In this document: piece after piece, positions 20,148 to 31,332 of the stretch
Layout: each line of letters begins with the position of its first letter
Position numbering within the stretch: the stretch's first letter is position 1
NCBI RefSeq assembly: GCF_001641265.1
Contig: NW_020167525.1
Coordinates: forward strand, 1,466,501 to 1,530,500
Origin: Pseudogymnoascus destructans
Taxonomy: Eukaryota; Ascomycota; Leotiomycetes; Thelebolales; Thelebolaceae
DNA: 64,000 bases
Reading direction: 5' to 3'
Notes under the pieces: generated by a model
Told to the model about the DNA's origin: nothing
The model's input: only the letters and a program-made list of their open reading frames with translations
Database searches by the model: none
Translations under genes and position numbers: made by a program

Positions 20148-20193
20148 ATTTTGGCACTTTCGCTTGTTTGGCACTTTCGTTATACATGCACGT
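20148..20193. repeat. Right terminal inverted repeat of element C
   Basis: Perfect inverted copy of 17390-17435, followed by TA 20194-20195. Confidence 0.93.
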
Positions 20194-20199
20194 TATTTG

Positions 20200-21101
20200 G
20201 TTTCCTTTTCTACTATGCTTACGTAATATTTGACTATTTGAATAGTCATGATTATTATGATTATTTGTGCTAACCCTGGCAGCGGGTGGCTTCCACCACA
20301 CTCCCCCGGGTACAATAATCCTAACTGCCTCCCTGCCGAACCCGCAATTACGATGCACCTCCGCATTTCCGCGAATGAGAAGGCCCCGATCTGTCACTGT
20401 CGATTTTGGCCGCCGTTGGCCGTGGTTTGGTGGGGAAGATAAGGGAATCGAATGGATTGGTGTTGTGTCTGACTGTGAGGGGGGTAATTTACTGACTCTG
20501 GATTTTGGTTTTATGTGAATGAAGACAGGTCCCATAAAGGCTGGCGGTTATTCATACTATAGCTCGAACCTGGGGACTTTGGGGTGGCTCAGTTTAGAGC
20601 CAAGTAAGTAGATTACAGAGGTCATTGAGTGCATACACTGCCACAGACTTGGTGACTTGCTTCGCACAGCTTCACATTTACCCCATTGGCTGTGCATGGA
20701 CATGCATATCAGGCCCTCCAGCCAGCAGGAGCCGTATTAGTTTCCGCCTGGGCATTGTGGTATGGAAGTCAGGGATGTGGAGTTTAGAGAGGTAGTACAG
20801 CCTTGCCAGTTAAATATAGTTTCATTCCGAGTAATAATTGGCCTTCATTCCGAGTAATAAATGGCCAATTACCACGTTATTCAATTTTATTGCTGCGTTG
20901 CTGGGGTATAGAGAACCATGTTCACTGGCGGAAGGAACGACCAAGTGGTTCTCACCTGCCACGCGTAGCCATGGCTTCACTCAAATCTCCAGAACGCTCA
21001 AATCAAATCTTTCTACCAGCACAACATGTCACTATTTTGAGCATCGTCCATTCTTATTACAAAGTATTGCTCACGGATTAGCATACGTTACATGAGCTAA
21101 A
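20200..21101. other. Intergenic, right edge of the second transposon island
   Basis: Bases 20245-20277 repeat the 33-base sequence seen at 9546-9577. Otherwise no gene or transposon motif is visible. At 20828-20870 the phrase TTCATTCCGAGTAATAA is present twice in a row with small changes. The last 100-200 bases should include the promoter of the SET/MYND gene. Confidence 0.4.
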
Positions 21102-22864
21102 ATGGCAAGCCAAATACCTCCCCCGAATCCCCAAGCCGATGGTGGAGCCATACACAATGACCAAGAACTCTGTCAACATCTCTTACGCAATCTCAACCGC
21201 TCAGTCGCGCTGGAAATCCTCCCCTCGAGAATCCATAACAATGGCACTGGTCTCTTCGCTATGGAAGCGATCCCTGAGGGGTCGGAGATCTTCCGGTCCA
21301 CGCCGTTGGTCAACTGTGTCCGGAGTGCGAAGCATGGTATTATCTGCGATTACTGTTATGCAAGCAGAGCTATACTGATTAATGCCAATGGTAAATTCAA
21401 AGCCAAAGGCGAAGTGATGGTGTTGCCAAAGATCAGTCTGTGCACACAATGCGGAGTATGTGGGTACTGTTCCAAGGTGAGGATCCTGGCTCATTATGAT
21501 GAGTTTCGCTGTGTCGGCGAAGCGCAAACTAATCCCTGGTAGGATTGTCAGGCGAAGGCCTTGGAAAAGTACCACAAGTCAGAGTGCGAGGCCTTAAAGC
21601 GCTCACCATCTGCGGATTTATGGACCCGTATGCTGTATCGGGTGCTCGCGATGCACAAGCAGGGCACATATTCGGAGCAAGAGTGGCAAGCTCTGCATCA
21701 CCTCTGTGGTAACCAGAGACAGAATAATTCTGTCTTTGACAGCCACAAGGGTATTGACATCTCCAAGGGTGCCAAAACCTCGATACAGTCGAAGCTTGGA
21801 AATGAGGCAATACAGGATCTGTTTTGTAAGGTGAGGTCATCATTGCATACCTGCACTTTAAGCTAGAGAAACTGACGCCTTTTGAGGTTCTCACAAATGT
21901 TATGTGCATTAATCACCAAGAAGGGAGCCCTGGAATAACGCTCGATCTTGTAGGATCTTTTGTAAACCACTCCTGCGATCCAAACGCCTTTGTGTTCTTC
22001 GAAGGCAGCCAGCTACGAATGCGGTCACTGAAGCCAATCAATGCTGGCGACGAAATAACGCTGACGTACACAGAGCTCAGAGAAGGCGTGTTGATGCGCA
22101 AGAGGAAACTACACCGTGGATATTCCTTCTTCTGCAGATGTAAGTCCCAAGCTTCAGTCCTGTTCGTCTAATACATAGTTAGCTTATGTCTCACAGGTAA
22201 CAGATGCAAAAAAGAGCACAAGGAGCTCCATGAATTGTCATTCAGGGAGGGTTTCTCCATCAGGGATTTCATTGACACGGAGATAAAATTTGACAATTTG
22301 AAGAACCAGGCCTTTAGCAACAGATACACCATAGATCAAGTAGAGACCATCCTCGCTGTTCTCACCAGAGCCATCTTCCCCACCCGACCTTGGCCGGATA
22401 CCCTCCTGCCCATGAGTAGCATGAAGTTCTGCTTTGCGAGACTATACAGTTCCTCCAACAACCACCGCCAAGCCGCTATCCACGCCCTCCAAGGCTGCCT
22501 CGCAACGACCAATCGCTCCGGACCCGAATGGGTGGACTTCCTGCACACATTCCTCCGGTACTTCGCAGCCTTCATAGTCGCACCAAGCGCCGCTGAAGAT
22601 GATATACCAGACCCGCATAAATTGCAGTATTTCTTCAATGGGCTATTGAAGGAGCTGCTGATACAGGGAAGTAAGGTATATGGGATGGACGCAAGGTACA
22701 CTATCGCACTGGTGCTGTGGTATGCCGATGTGCTAAATACTATGGAGCCGCCGCTGCCAGGGGAGGAGGGGTTTGCGGATATATTTGGGTCGGCGCAGGC
22801 GAGCGTGCTGAGGTGGGTGGGGGTGGATGAAGGGATGGGTGTAGACCTTTTGGTTCTAGAATAG
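21102..22864 (+). CDS. SET and MYND domain protein (SMYD-like)
   Basis: Four exons (21102-21476, 21543-21830, 21887-22139, 22197-22864) give 527 residues. A split SET domain starts around residue 40 (ALEILPSRIHNNGTGLFAMEAIPEG). A MYND zinc finger interrupts it (CDYCYAS... CTQCGVCGYCSK.. and, after intron 1, DCQAKALEKYHKSEC). The SET core resumes with FVNHSCDPNAFV, the AdoMet-binding NHSC motif, and GDEITLTY, followed by a cysteine cluster (CRCNRCKKEH) and a helical C-terminal region. Intron 2 is placed at 21831-21886, which has a CTGAC branch site. A shorter alternative would be only 32 bases. Proteins of this plan are lysine methyltransferases or methyl-transfer regulators; the substrate cannot be told. 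Confidence 0.87.
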
Positions 22865-23019
22865 TGGCGTTGACAGATTGTGACGGTGTTGATGAGAAGG
22901 GAGTGGATTGGGGGTTGTATTTGCAAGTAAAGATGGCTGGAATCCGCGGTTGGTCTTAATCGTCTGCGCCGTGGGATAGAGAGCATATGTGCCTAGAAAA
23001 GATTCTTCTAATTCTTCTC

Positions 23020-23471
23020 ATGGCTGTCCACGAACATTTCGAAAGTCTTGATCCTGTCGAGTTCGCACGTAGAGAGAAAGCTCTCCTGCGTAAGACTGAT
23101 TACCGCCTTATGCCATGTCTTTTGGGCATGATTGTTCTCAAGTTAGTCCCCCTTCACAGACTACCACGTGAAAAGGCCTGTTACTCACACTTGCTAGTTA
23201 TCTCGACCGCAATGCCGTCCCCAATGCAAGAATTCAAGGAATCGAGGAAGACCTCGGTCTTGTCGGGGACCAATACAACACTGCGATTTCTGTACTTTTT
23301 GCAGGCTACATTGCCCCTCGATCTAAAAGTCTCCAAATATTTACTCGTCTGTATCTTTATATCTTTACCAATTTGTTTATCATCCCCACATCTTATATCG
23401 GTGGTTCGGGATCTTCCCGCGCTAAGCGCACTAAAACCCCCGTCAGATCAGATCGTACAGTATTCATCTAG
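23020..23471 (+). pseudogene. Truncated MFS permease (allantoate/Dal5 family)
   Basis: Exon 1 (23020-23141) and exon 2 (23198-23471) join to give ARREKALLRKTDYRLMPCLLGM, then IVLNYLDRNAVPNARI, GIEEDLGLVGDQYNTAIS and VLFAGYIA. This is the first one to two membrane segments and the loop typical of the DAL5/TNA1 anion:cation symporter family. After about 100 residues the similarity is lost where relatives have Q(V/I)PSN. The frame ends at 23471, and nothing resembling the other ten membrane segments follows. It is a 5' fragment lying 400 bases upstream of an unrelated MFS gene. Confidence 0.75.
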
Positions 23472-23873
23472 ATTGGCTATTAATAGCAGCCCAGTAGCAT
23501 CGCGCCTCGCTAAGACGGGAATGCGGGCATCGCGGCAATAACACCCTCGTCCAATTCTCCGATCTCTCCACTTTGGCCCACATGGCATGCACATGCAGCC
23601 ACTCATCATGGATTTCTTCAGTCATCGTCGCCAATGCAAGCGCACGTCGCCTTCTGAGGGGCGGCTCGCATAACGTAAAAAGGCTTGCATCGGATGGCGG
23701 AATGGCGCGTCGCGGCTATGATACTTCCGTGATGGGGTGGGTTTCATACCCTTGTCGTGACAAAAAGGCGGGGGGAGGTGGGCCTTTGTAATATACTGTC
23801 TCTGTACGTAGTATAGCTGTTTTTTCTTCTTCATACTCTGTCGAGCTGGCTTGGAGCTGCGTCGCTGCTGGTA
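23472..23873. other. Intergenic between the permease fragment and the MFS gene
   Basis: No gene is seen. It contains the putative promoter of the MFS transporter starting at 23874; a TTTTTTCTTCTTC pyrimidine tract lies at about 23820. Confidence 0.35.
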
Positions 23874-25826
23874 ATGAAGAAGCTAGAAGCGAGTGAGAGA
23901 GATGCCGGGACTTCAGACGATGGAAGAGTCCAGGGCAAGCATCAGACTTCTGAGTCACAGCCTGGAGTAGAACACCATGACTCCTCCATTGAGAAGCCGC
24001 CAATTCGCGATGCGTCACCGCGCTCAATATCACCGCCGAGCCTCAACGAACAGATAGCAGATGTCCCCTACCACAAGAAATATGACGGCAGCGACCCCAG
24101 CACGTCAACTACCACCCACACCGGTCTCAATGGCGAATCACCCATCACCCATCACTATCTCACCTTCGCAACCCCCCTCCCATCCACCTCCAGTTCCCCA
24201 TCATCCGTCTCTTCCCCCCCACCCCAATGCCCAGACCTAAGTCCCTTCACCGACCCCCTCCTCTGGCCCCCCCTCCGCAAACGCTTTGCCGTCTACCTCG
24301 GCTCTGCCGCCACCTTCGTCGCCGCCTACAATGCCGGCTCGTACGCTCCCCCCGCCGCCGGCATGATTCGCGAGTTTGCCGCCTCCGAGATCGCCGTCCT
24401 CACTGGCATAACATTCTTCTGCGTTGGCTTCGCCATCACCCCCATGGTCCTAGCCCCCCTCTCCGAGATCCAGGGCCGCTACCCCGTTTTCGTCGTCGCT
24501 GGGATCGTGTTCGAAGCTTTCCAAATTGCGTGCGCGCTGGCGCCCAGTCTCGCGGGGATGATTGTTATGCGTTTTCTTGTCGGCTGCGGCTCATCTGTCT
24601 TCTCGTCCATGATCGGTGGCGTTATCAGCGACCTGTACAGCTCCAATGAGCGCAACACCCCTATGGCGTTGTTCGCCGGCGCTGCGATATTCGGAACCGG
24701 AATGGGGCCGCTTATTGCAAGTGCGATTGCACAGCACCTGCCCTGGCGGTGGGTGTTCTGGGTACAATCTATCATGTGTGGCGTTGTGGTGTTGGCCGTT
24801 ATTTTGTTTCTGAACGAGTCGCGAGGGAGCGTGCTGTTGAGTAAGAAGGCGGCGGCGCTGAATAAGTGGTATGAGGCGAGAGAGGCAGCCGGTTATGTGG
24901 GGTTTGATATGCCTGATGAGAGTGGTAATCGCGAGGTCCCCCAGCGTATCAGATGGCGTGTTAAGGCGGATGAAGAGCGCGAATCGCTCATGAAGATGAT
25001 CAAGATCTCCGTTTGGCGACCCATTCGTATGTCATCCTGACCCTTGCCGTCTTTCTGTTCCATCTACAATATCCAACTAACAACCCAGACCTCCTCGCGA
25101 CCGAACCAGTCGTCTTCTTCTTTTCGCTATGGGTGTCATTCGCGTGGGCTGTCCTCTACCTGACCTTCGCGTCTCTCCCACTAATCTTCCGGACAACCTA
25201 CTCCTTCAACCTCCAAGAATGCGGTGCTGTCTTTGCTGCCATGTCCATCGGCGGAATCCTTGCCTCCTACCTCGCCATCGTCCAAGATTCGCACGCCCTC
25301 GCCCTAGCCCGCTTCTTCGCGCGCCTTCGCCCCGGCCACCCACCTCCCACGCAAGCAGACCCCGAAATCCGCCTCGCCATCACGTGTCTGCATTCCCCGC
25401 TCCTACCGATAGGATTGTTCTGGCTAGGATGGACAGCAAACCCGGGAATCCACTGGTTCGTGCCGTGCATCGGCATCACGATCTCGACCATGGGCATTTA
25501 TGCCATGTACCTCGCCGCGTTTAATTATCTGGCCGACGTGTATCATAAGTATGCGAGTAGTGCGCTAGCGGCGCAGAGCTTCTGTCGGAATATGCTGGGT
25601 GCGGTGTTTCCGCTTGTGACGACGGCGTTGTTCGAGGGGATGGGGATTGGCGGCGCGTGTAGCATGCTGGGTGGGATTGTGAGTTTGATTCCGTTCTCAC
25701 TGTTTGATGTTGACAAATGCTAATTTAATGTCGCAGGCAATTCTCCTGGCTCTTGTCCCATGGGTTCTCATCCTCTACGGCCCGGCTATTAGGAGACGAT
25801 CCAAGTTAGCCAGTGAAATAATGTAA
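23874..25826 (+). CDS. Major facilitator transporter, DHA1 type
   Basis: Three exons (23874-25026, 25089-25678, 25737-25826) give 610 residues. A hydrophilic, Ser/Pro-rich N-terminus of about 140 residues precedes an MFS core with about 12 membrane segments. Visible signatures are APLSEIQGRYPVFV (the loop 2-3 motif, D/E-x-x-G-R), MRFLVGCGSSVFSSMIGGVISDLY and WRWVFWVQSI, common in fungal drug:proton antiporters of the DHA1 group such as the polyamine/fluconazole exporters. Introns are GTATGT..CAG and GTGAGT..CAG. The substrate cannot be assigned. The short last exon (30 codons including stop) supplies the end of the final membrane segment. Confidence 0.9.
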
Positions 25827-26180
25827 CTTCAATAACCAATCGATCTAATGAAGGTTGTAAAATGTCCTGTGTGTCATTTCCCGTCAGCGAAAACCCCCTC
25901 ACTGGCTTTGTTGGAAACACGAACTTTGTTAGATATGAGGCTTCGTGACATATTTTAGTATAGCACTCATCGATATCATTACTCTATCGTAGTTGCGTTT
26001 CAACATCCCAGTCGTTACTCCCATCAACCCCGCAAGGTAAATTATAAATTACCAACGAACGCGAAAAACGCGTCTAACGTCTAACCCACCAGAGGTACGC
26101 GTCTAAACTCCCCAGAAAAATCCAAGACAACCACGACTCACCCCATCATAATCACAACTTGTCTCTCCCCAATCGCGCCA
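25827..26180. other. Intergenic with the promoter of the AT-hook/membrane protein gene
   Basis: No gene is seen. The MFS terminator region and the upstream region of the gene at 26181 share this stretch. CAACCACGACTCACC and other C-rich plus-strand sequence appear at 26100-26150. Confidence 0.35.
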
Positions 26181-27064
26181 ATGTCGACCGAACAAACAGT
26201 TGCGAAGAAACGAGGTCGTCCCCGGAAGAACCCCCTCCCAGAGACCGCCGCCCCATCCTCGCCTGCTCCCGCCAAAACCACGACTGAACGCAAAACCGCC
26301 CCGAAGACATCCCCAACAGAGCCCGCCAAACCACGAACAAGGAAATCGAAGACTCCAGCCCCAGAAACACCCCCACCCCAGGTCGCCATGCCCCCAACCC
26401 GAATCCAGCCCACGGCTGCCGCCCCGGCGCCATCTCCAATTCCAGAATCCATTGAGCCGTCAAATCAGGCCACCAGCGTCCCCCCTCCTTCACCCCGCCC
26501 AACCACCTCGCCAACACCACAGCACCGCCCCTCCGCAATCCTCACCGCTGTCCGCCAACTCTCCACCAAAGCCTCTCCAGCCCCGAAACCCGCTCCCTCC
26601 ACTAAGCCCGTCTCCCACCCGCGCACTCCCTCCAAAACCTCAACTCCCAAGCCCCCGGCCAAAACGGTCGCCAAAACGCCGCCTCCTAAGCCCGCGCCGC
26701 CCACGAAGCCGCCGGCGCCGAAGATACCGCTGGGTGCGCTGAATGCGCAGATTGTGGATAATATCAGTAAGCCGGCGGGGGCGCGGCCGTCGGCAGGAGG
26801 GCAGCAGCAGTTGCCCAAGGGGTATAAGCCTGTGGCGAGGAAGGTGACGATGGTTATTGTGGCGTTGCCGATTGCGATTGTCACGAGCTATGTGCTATGG
26901 CAGCGATGTGAGTTCCCCCCCCCCCCGGTTTGAAGACTCTGTAAGATGGGATGATACTTACTATACCAGTGGTTATGGGCGAGGAGCAAAAGGTCCTTGT
27001 GAGGGCGCCACCGACACCGGTGGTGGATGTGGATACCAAAGAAGAGGGGTCGGAGTCAAAATAA
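26181..27064 (+). CDS. Pro/Lys-rich protein with AT-hook-like motif and one membrane segment
   Basis: Two exons (26181-26907, 26970-27064) give 273 residues. The N-terminus has KKRGRPRKNP, an AT-hook-like motif. About 180 residues of Pro/Ala/Lys/Thr low complexity follow. The C-terminal part is more conserved-looking: LGALNAQIVDNISKPAG, then GYKPVARKVTMVIVALPIAI with a membrane segment, and after the intron LVMGEEQKVL. The combination of an AT-hook-like tract and a transmembrane helix suggests an envelope protein, but I do not recognise the family and infer no function. The donor lies just before a run of about 14 C, which makes the exon end sensitive to sequencing error. Confidence 0.7.
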
Positions 27065-27317
27065 TAGAAAATAAAGGACCGGAGACGCCTTAGGGCAACG
27101 ACTGATGATTGTATGATTGACTTGGAATATAACTGTGGCCTGCATATATAGATGTGGGGGGGATATAGTTGTATATAGCCAGTCATACTGTAGACTACTA
27201 GACTCTCAACACACTGCAAATTGATTACATTGCTCGGTTTTTGGTACAGTTCTTGTGATTGAAAGAATGAAGCGCTTTTGACATTATTCATTGTTTATCT
27301 TCAACTATATACATATC

Positions 27318-29653
27318 TTAACGCTTCGTCTGCCGCTCCTTTTTCGGCGTCGGTATCTTCACCGTACCCCTAGTTTTCGGATTGCTTTTTATCGTCTCGC
27401 GAATCTGCTGTGCAATCGCATCTTCTAAATCCTCTTCGTCCTCCTCCTCTTCTTCTTCGTCCGCCTCCTCGTCATCCACCTCATCCACCTCATCCTCGTC
27501 ATCATCCTCAAGTTCCGCACCGCCTTCAACCTCGGAATCACTATCCGGTATCCCATCATCCGACAGGTCTGCGCCACCGTCCGAGCCAAAGCCCTCAAAA
27601 TCGTCACCAGTCACATCAGCCATAGAAGTATCAGCCGCCTCCGACTCCGCAACAGTGGACTCAGCATCCTCTCTCTTCCTCTTCTTGCCCATCTCGCCCA
27701 ACTTCCCCATCCGGCCCTCCACACCCTTAACATCCGCCTCCGCGCCCTCCAAAAGCGGCGGCGGGGTGAACCACGGAATCTTCCCGCGCAGGAAATCATT
27801 CAGCACCATCTTGGCAACACCATCCACATCCGGCTCGCCACCGTGCAACAGACGTCCACCCTTGCGAGCGAGCAGCTCTAGGAACTCAATGTGGTCCTTG
27901 TAGCCGCGCAGCGCGTAGGTGCGCTCGATGTGCTGCGGCTTGGTCTTCGCCAGGACGGCGGGGATGTACTGCTCGGGGTTCTCGACGTTCTCGACACGCA
28001 CGACACCGCGGAGGAGAATATCCTGCGGGGTGTCGGATGAGGAGGGAGGGACGACACCGGGACAGTCGATCAGGTAGATGCGCTTCATGAGGGTGATGTA
28101 CTGCCAGATCTTGGTCTCTCCGGGGATGGGAGCGACGGTGCAGACTTTCTTGTTGCGGAGGGTGTTGATGATGGAGGATTTGCCGGTGTTGGGGTAGCCG
28201 ATGAAGCCGACCGAGACTTGCTTGCGGTCGGAGTGGAGGCTGGAGAATTGGCGGAGGAGTTGGATGAGGGAGCCCTTGCCGAAGGAGTTGGTGATGGAGG
28301 CGTGGAAGGCGAGGGTGGGGTAATCTTTCGATAATGAGCGGACCCAGGCAGCCTGAATATAAATGTCAGTTATGCGACAAGATATGTTATTTTTAGGAAG
28401 CATGTATGAATCATTACTAAGAAGGCTGCTACAAGCCACCATAAGAGTGGGAGCGGCCTTCAACTCAAACGAAACAGAACCAAACTCTTTACGACAGGCG
28501 TCCCAAGACGGGCCGCTGTCTACTCGAGATCCGTCCTCAAATCGAGACTGCCGGACACAAGGCCCAGTCGTCAAGATTCTTGGATCAAGAGCGGCGAGAA
28601 TGGAGTCAATATACCAAAGTTGTAACAGGCAAACTTCCATTGTGAGGAGCACATAATATGCAGAAGATGTCTTGACTTAACGATGGAAATGCAGGAAACT
28701 TAAGAAATGGCTTGAAAAAATGGGTGAACTTACAGCAACGCCAGTAGGTACTAAATCGCACTTGTTGAGAACGAAGATGAGATGCTTGTGCGGTGCCTCC
28801 TCCTTGATGTATTTCTCGACACTGCGACACCTCGTGCCCAGCGGGTCTCTCGCATCCAGAACGTGGATAACAACATCAGAAGAATCGATAACCTTGTAAA
28901 GCTCGTTCCAAATACGTTTGCTCTGTCCCTTGCTGAAGATAGCTTCCCTTGCGCTTGAGACGTAGCCGTAATCTTCAGGTGCTGCCTCTCCAACAGTCTC
29001 TTTTTCCTCAGGATTGCCGCTCAGAAGCTTGGCTTGCTCAAGCCTGTCCAGGTATGTATCGTGGCTCTTGACACTATCGTCCGCAAGATCCGCGAGTGAG
29101 TTGACGCTGAGCTTAACACGCTTACGCTGTGATTTCGGTCCGAAGGTATCGCTGAAAGGTGAAGCTTCTACCGCAATTTTCGCTTGGTGTTGCTTGATGC
29201 CGTTCTTGCCCTCTCCATCTCTGATCAAGGTCATCGGTAGCTTGTTCGTCTTCAGCAGTACAGTGTATGGATCCGCTGCTCTCTCTGCCATAGCATCGCG
29301 GAAGGAAGAAAGCGCATCCTGGCTGATAACTCTCGAGTTTGTGAACCATTTCCTGTTCGGCTCAATGCGGGCGGCTGGGACTTCACGGCCTTGGAATACG
29401 GCAGATTGTGTGATTTTTCCAGCAGCGTTTCTCCTCTCCTTGCCACCAGTAAAGATCTTCAACACCTTGGCTTGTTTACCAGTACTGTGCGACGTTAGTT
29501 CTGGCTCTTGAACGGTGTGGTTGTCGGCGGATTGCGCCTTGATGGTACAACATACCGATAAAAATTCTCGCCCTTGACCTTGACGTTTTCCATGCCATCT
29601 CCGACCTTTCCCTGGCGGACCTTCCTGGTCGCTTCTTTCTTTCCGGTACCCAT
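27318..29653 (-). CDS. NOG2: Nucleolar GTP-binding protein Nog2 (60S assembly)
   Basis: Three minus-strand exons (29653-29556, 29484-28734, 28352-27318) give 627 residues. It is a circularly permuted GTPase of the YlqF/YawG type: the G4 motif NKCD comes first (FVLNKCDLVPTGV), then AAWVRSLS and FHASITNSFGKGSL, then G1 GYPNTGKSS and G3 DCPG. The N-terminal NGP1NT domain and an acidic, Lys-rich C-tail (about 150 residues, long D/E runs) follow family practice. Nog2 is a nucleolar GTPase needed for late nuclear 60S maturation. Intron 2 (28353-28733) is 381 bases, far longer than other introns in this window. Its downstream 300 bases stay open in the frame of exon 3. The start is head to head with the mS26 gene. 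Confidence 0.93.
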
Positions 29654-29883
29654 AGCGACGACGAGGATTTATATCCTCTAATTGTGGTTGATATGGGGGA
29701 AATGTTCTTGGTATGAAGAAGAAATGGTCCCTCTCCAGATTGGCAGAAAAGTTTATCGGCAAAAAGTGGCTGATATCTCGCGCCAAGACATCAAAGCATG
29801 AGCCACACGCTAAGGAAATCCAAACCTCGCTGGACGCTCGCTCGTCTTCGGAATTTAGACTACGAACCTCAATAGCGAGGAAA
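29654..29883. promoter_or_regulatory. Shared divergent promoter NOG2 / mS26
   Basis: Only 230 bases separate the two start codons, so the core promoters overlap. I see no TATA box. Co-regulation of a cytosolic and a mitochondrial ribosome gene is an inference from the layout. Confidence 0.5.
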
Positions 29884-30804
29884 ATGCCGCCGTCACTCCC
29901 CTCCAGCTCGCTGGGCAGCTTAGCTCGTGGGAAGCAATCGCTATGCTTCAAATCCGCAGCGCGCACTTTCACCTCCTCGTCCCAGTGCCAGGCCATTGGC
30001 CCTGAATCTCCAAAATTTATCGAGATCCCCCTTCCCCGGCAACGCTTCGCCAAAAAGCATGTCGATGTCAAGGGTGTCCTCCCAGTTCCCCGAAACGTCT
30101 TCCCCAAACGAGCCGGCGACAAGTCCTCCCCTCAATACATCGCCCGCGCCACCTTCGAGCCAACCGCCGCCCACCAGCTCACCAAGACCCCTTCCGAATA
30201 CACGGCGTGGAAACGACGCATGGCCGCATCCCGGCGTGAGAATCTGCGAGAGGGATTGACCAAGCTTCACGACCGCAAGGTGAAGAAGGATGCCCAGGTT
30301 GGGCGCAAGAGCAGCATTGCCCGAGAGAACAACCAACGCCTTGTTGATGCACCCCAGCGAGAATCTGACCGTCTCACTTTACCCACCATCACAGCCGCCA
30401 TGGCCACGTTCCAACACGGTGCCCTCCCCGACCCGAACAGAGAGGCTCGCATTGCTGCGTCCGCGGAGAGGGTGGCTGCGAAGGTCAAGGCCCAGGAGGA
30501 GGCACGCCGCGACTCGTTGCACTCGTTATACATGCATGCACGCTCCTTCATCACCACGGAGAAGGAGCTGGATGCCGAGATCGACAAGATCTTCACAGAG
30601 AGGCCGTTTGCACATGTTCACGGAAGGGAGAACGAGACGAATATTTGGGATGCCGAAGGATCGCCAATGACGGTCTTTGGTATGCTGAGCGAGGTCAGCA
30701 ATACACAGAAGAAGGCTGTGGATTACTATCAGACTCCGGCGAAGGTGACGGGCAAGAGGATGGTGAGGATTGCGGAGGAGTTGACTGGAGGAAAGATGGA
30801 TTAG
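29884..30804 (+). CDS. Mitochondrial small-subunit ribosomal protein mS26 (Pet123-like)
   Basis: From ATG 29884 the 306-residue product starts with a Ser/Arg-rich presequence (MPPSLPSSSLGSLARGKQS...ARTFTSSSQ), a mitochondrial import signal. A basic, helical body follows (ENLREGLTKLHDRKVKKDAQ, AERVAAKVKAQEEARRDSLH, FITTEKELDAEIDKIF). This resembles the fungal mS26/Pet123 family of mitoribosome proteins. The frame is open upstream to 29713, but the residues there lack presequence character and would run into the divergent promoter. The presequence and helical pattern are what I see; the family name rests on memory. Confidence 0.72.
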   Translation: MPPSLPSSSLGSLARGKQSLCFKSAARTFTSSSQCQAIGPESPKFIEIPLPRQRFAKKHVDVKGVLPVPRNVFPKRAGDKSSPQYIARATFEPTAAHQLTKTPSEYTAWKRRMAASRRENLREGLTKLHDRKVKKDAQVGRKSSIARENNQRLVDAPQRESDRLTLPTITAAMATFQHGALPDPNREARIAASAERVAAKVKAQEEARRDSLHSLYMHARSFITTEKELDAEIDKIFTERPFAHVHGRENETNIWDAEGSPMTVFGMLSEVSNTQKKAVDYYQTPAKVTGKRMVRIAEELTGGKMD

Positions 30805-31332
30805 AGGGTTGTATTGTATATGGGGAAATGCTTTGTACCAATATCGTCTTGTATACCAACAATGGAATACTTTTAGCCATGCACATATTCATTCGCACTG
30901 ATTCAGAAGAACATATGAGAGTTTGAAGATCTGGCATTAGCCTCAAATAGCAACTGTACAGAGACAAACAAGCTTCCCCCCCCTGCCAAAGAAAGATGCG
31001 GACATGTCGTCGAAAGAGCTGGCTTCTATCCACATGATTGCCTTCTGGTTCAAGAAAGAAAAAAAGCTTCGATTGATCGCGAAATTTCTATGTGCTCACT
31101 ATTGTACACATTTACCAACCCCCATCGCGCGCCCTTCCATCACAAAACTTCACCTCCGAGTAAAACCTTTTGTTTGCACTTCCTCCTGACCTCTTAGTCA
31201 CTCCTCCCGCCTCCAAGTAAAACCATCTCGTTTGCACATCCTCCTGACCTCTCGATCATTCCTAACGGCCAACGTTTCCACTTCCCAAGAATCTCCATCG
31301 CTCAGCACCCTTCCCACCCACCGCTCCACCCT
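30805..31332. other. Intergenic between convergent genes
   Basis: This gap lies between the mS26 stop and the SET gene stop on the other strand and should contain both 3' ends. No gene is seen. A phrase (CCTCCTGACCTCT, preceded by TTTGCACTTCC or TTTGCACATCC) occurs twice at about 31175-31255, each preceded by AAGTAAAACC or GTAAAACC. This is a small direct duplication of about 55 bases. Confidence 0.45.

Larger units (their letters stand above)
17390..20193 (+). mobile_element. Fot1/pogo-type transposon C with a nested solo LTR
   Basis: The element is 2,804 bases with TA duplications at 17388-17389 and 20194-20195. Its 46-base terminal inverted repeats (17390-17435, 20148-20193) are perfect and begin ACGTGCATGTATAACG. 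Each contains two direct copies of CGAAAGTGCCAAA. About 1.86 kb is element sequence; the rest is the solo LTR at 18130-19065 plus the duplicated 5 bases. Confidence 0.94.

Noticed and set aside
21831..21862. A 32-base intron in the SET/MYND gene
   Set aside because: Too short for splicing. The alternative end at 21886 has a branch site and keeps the frame.
27382..27903. Serine-repeat protein on the plus strand
   Set aside because: It is the antisense of the acidic tail of NOG2 (GAG/GAC runs read as CTC/GTC and TCC/TCG).
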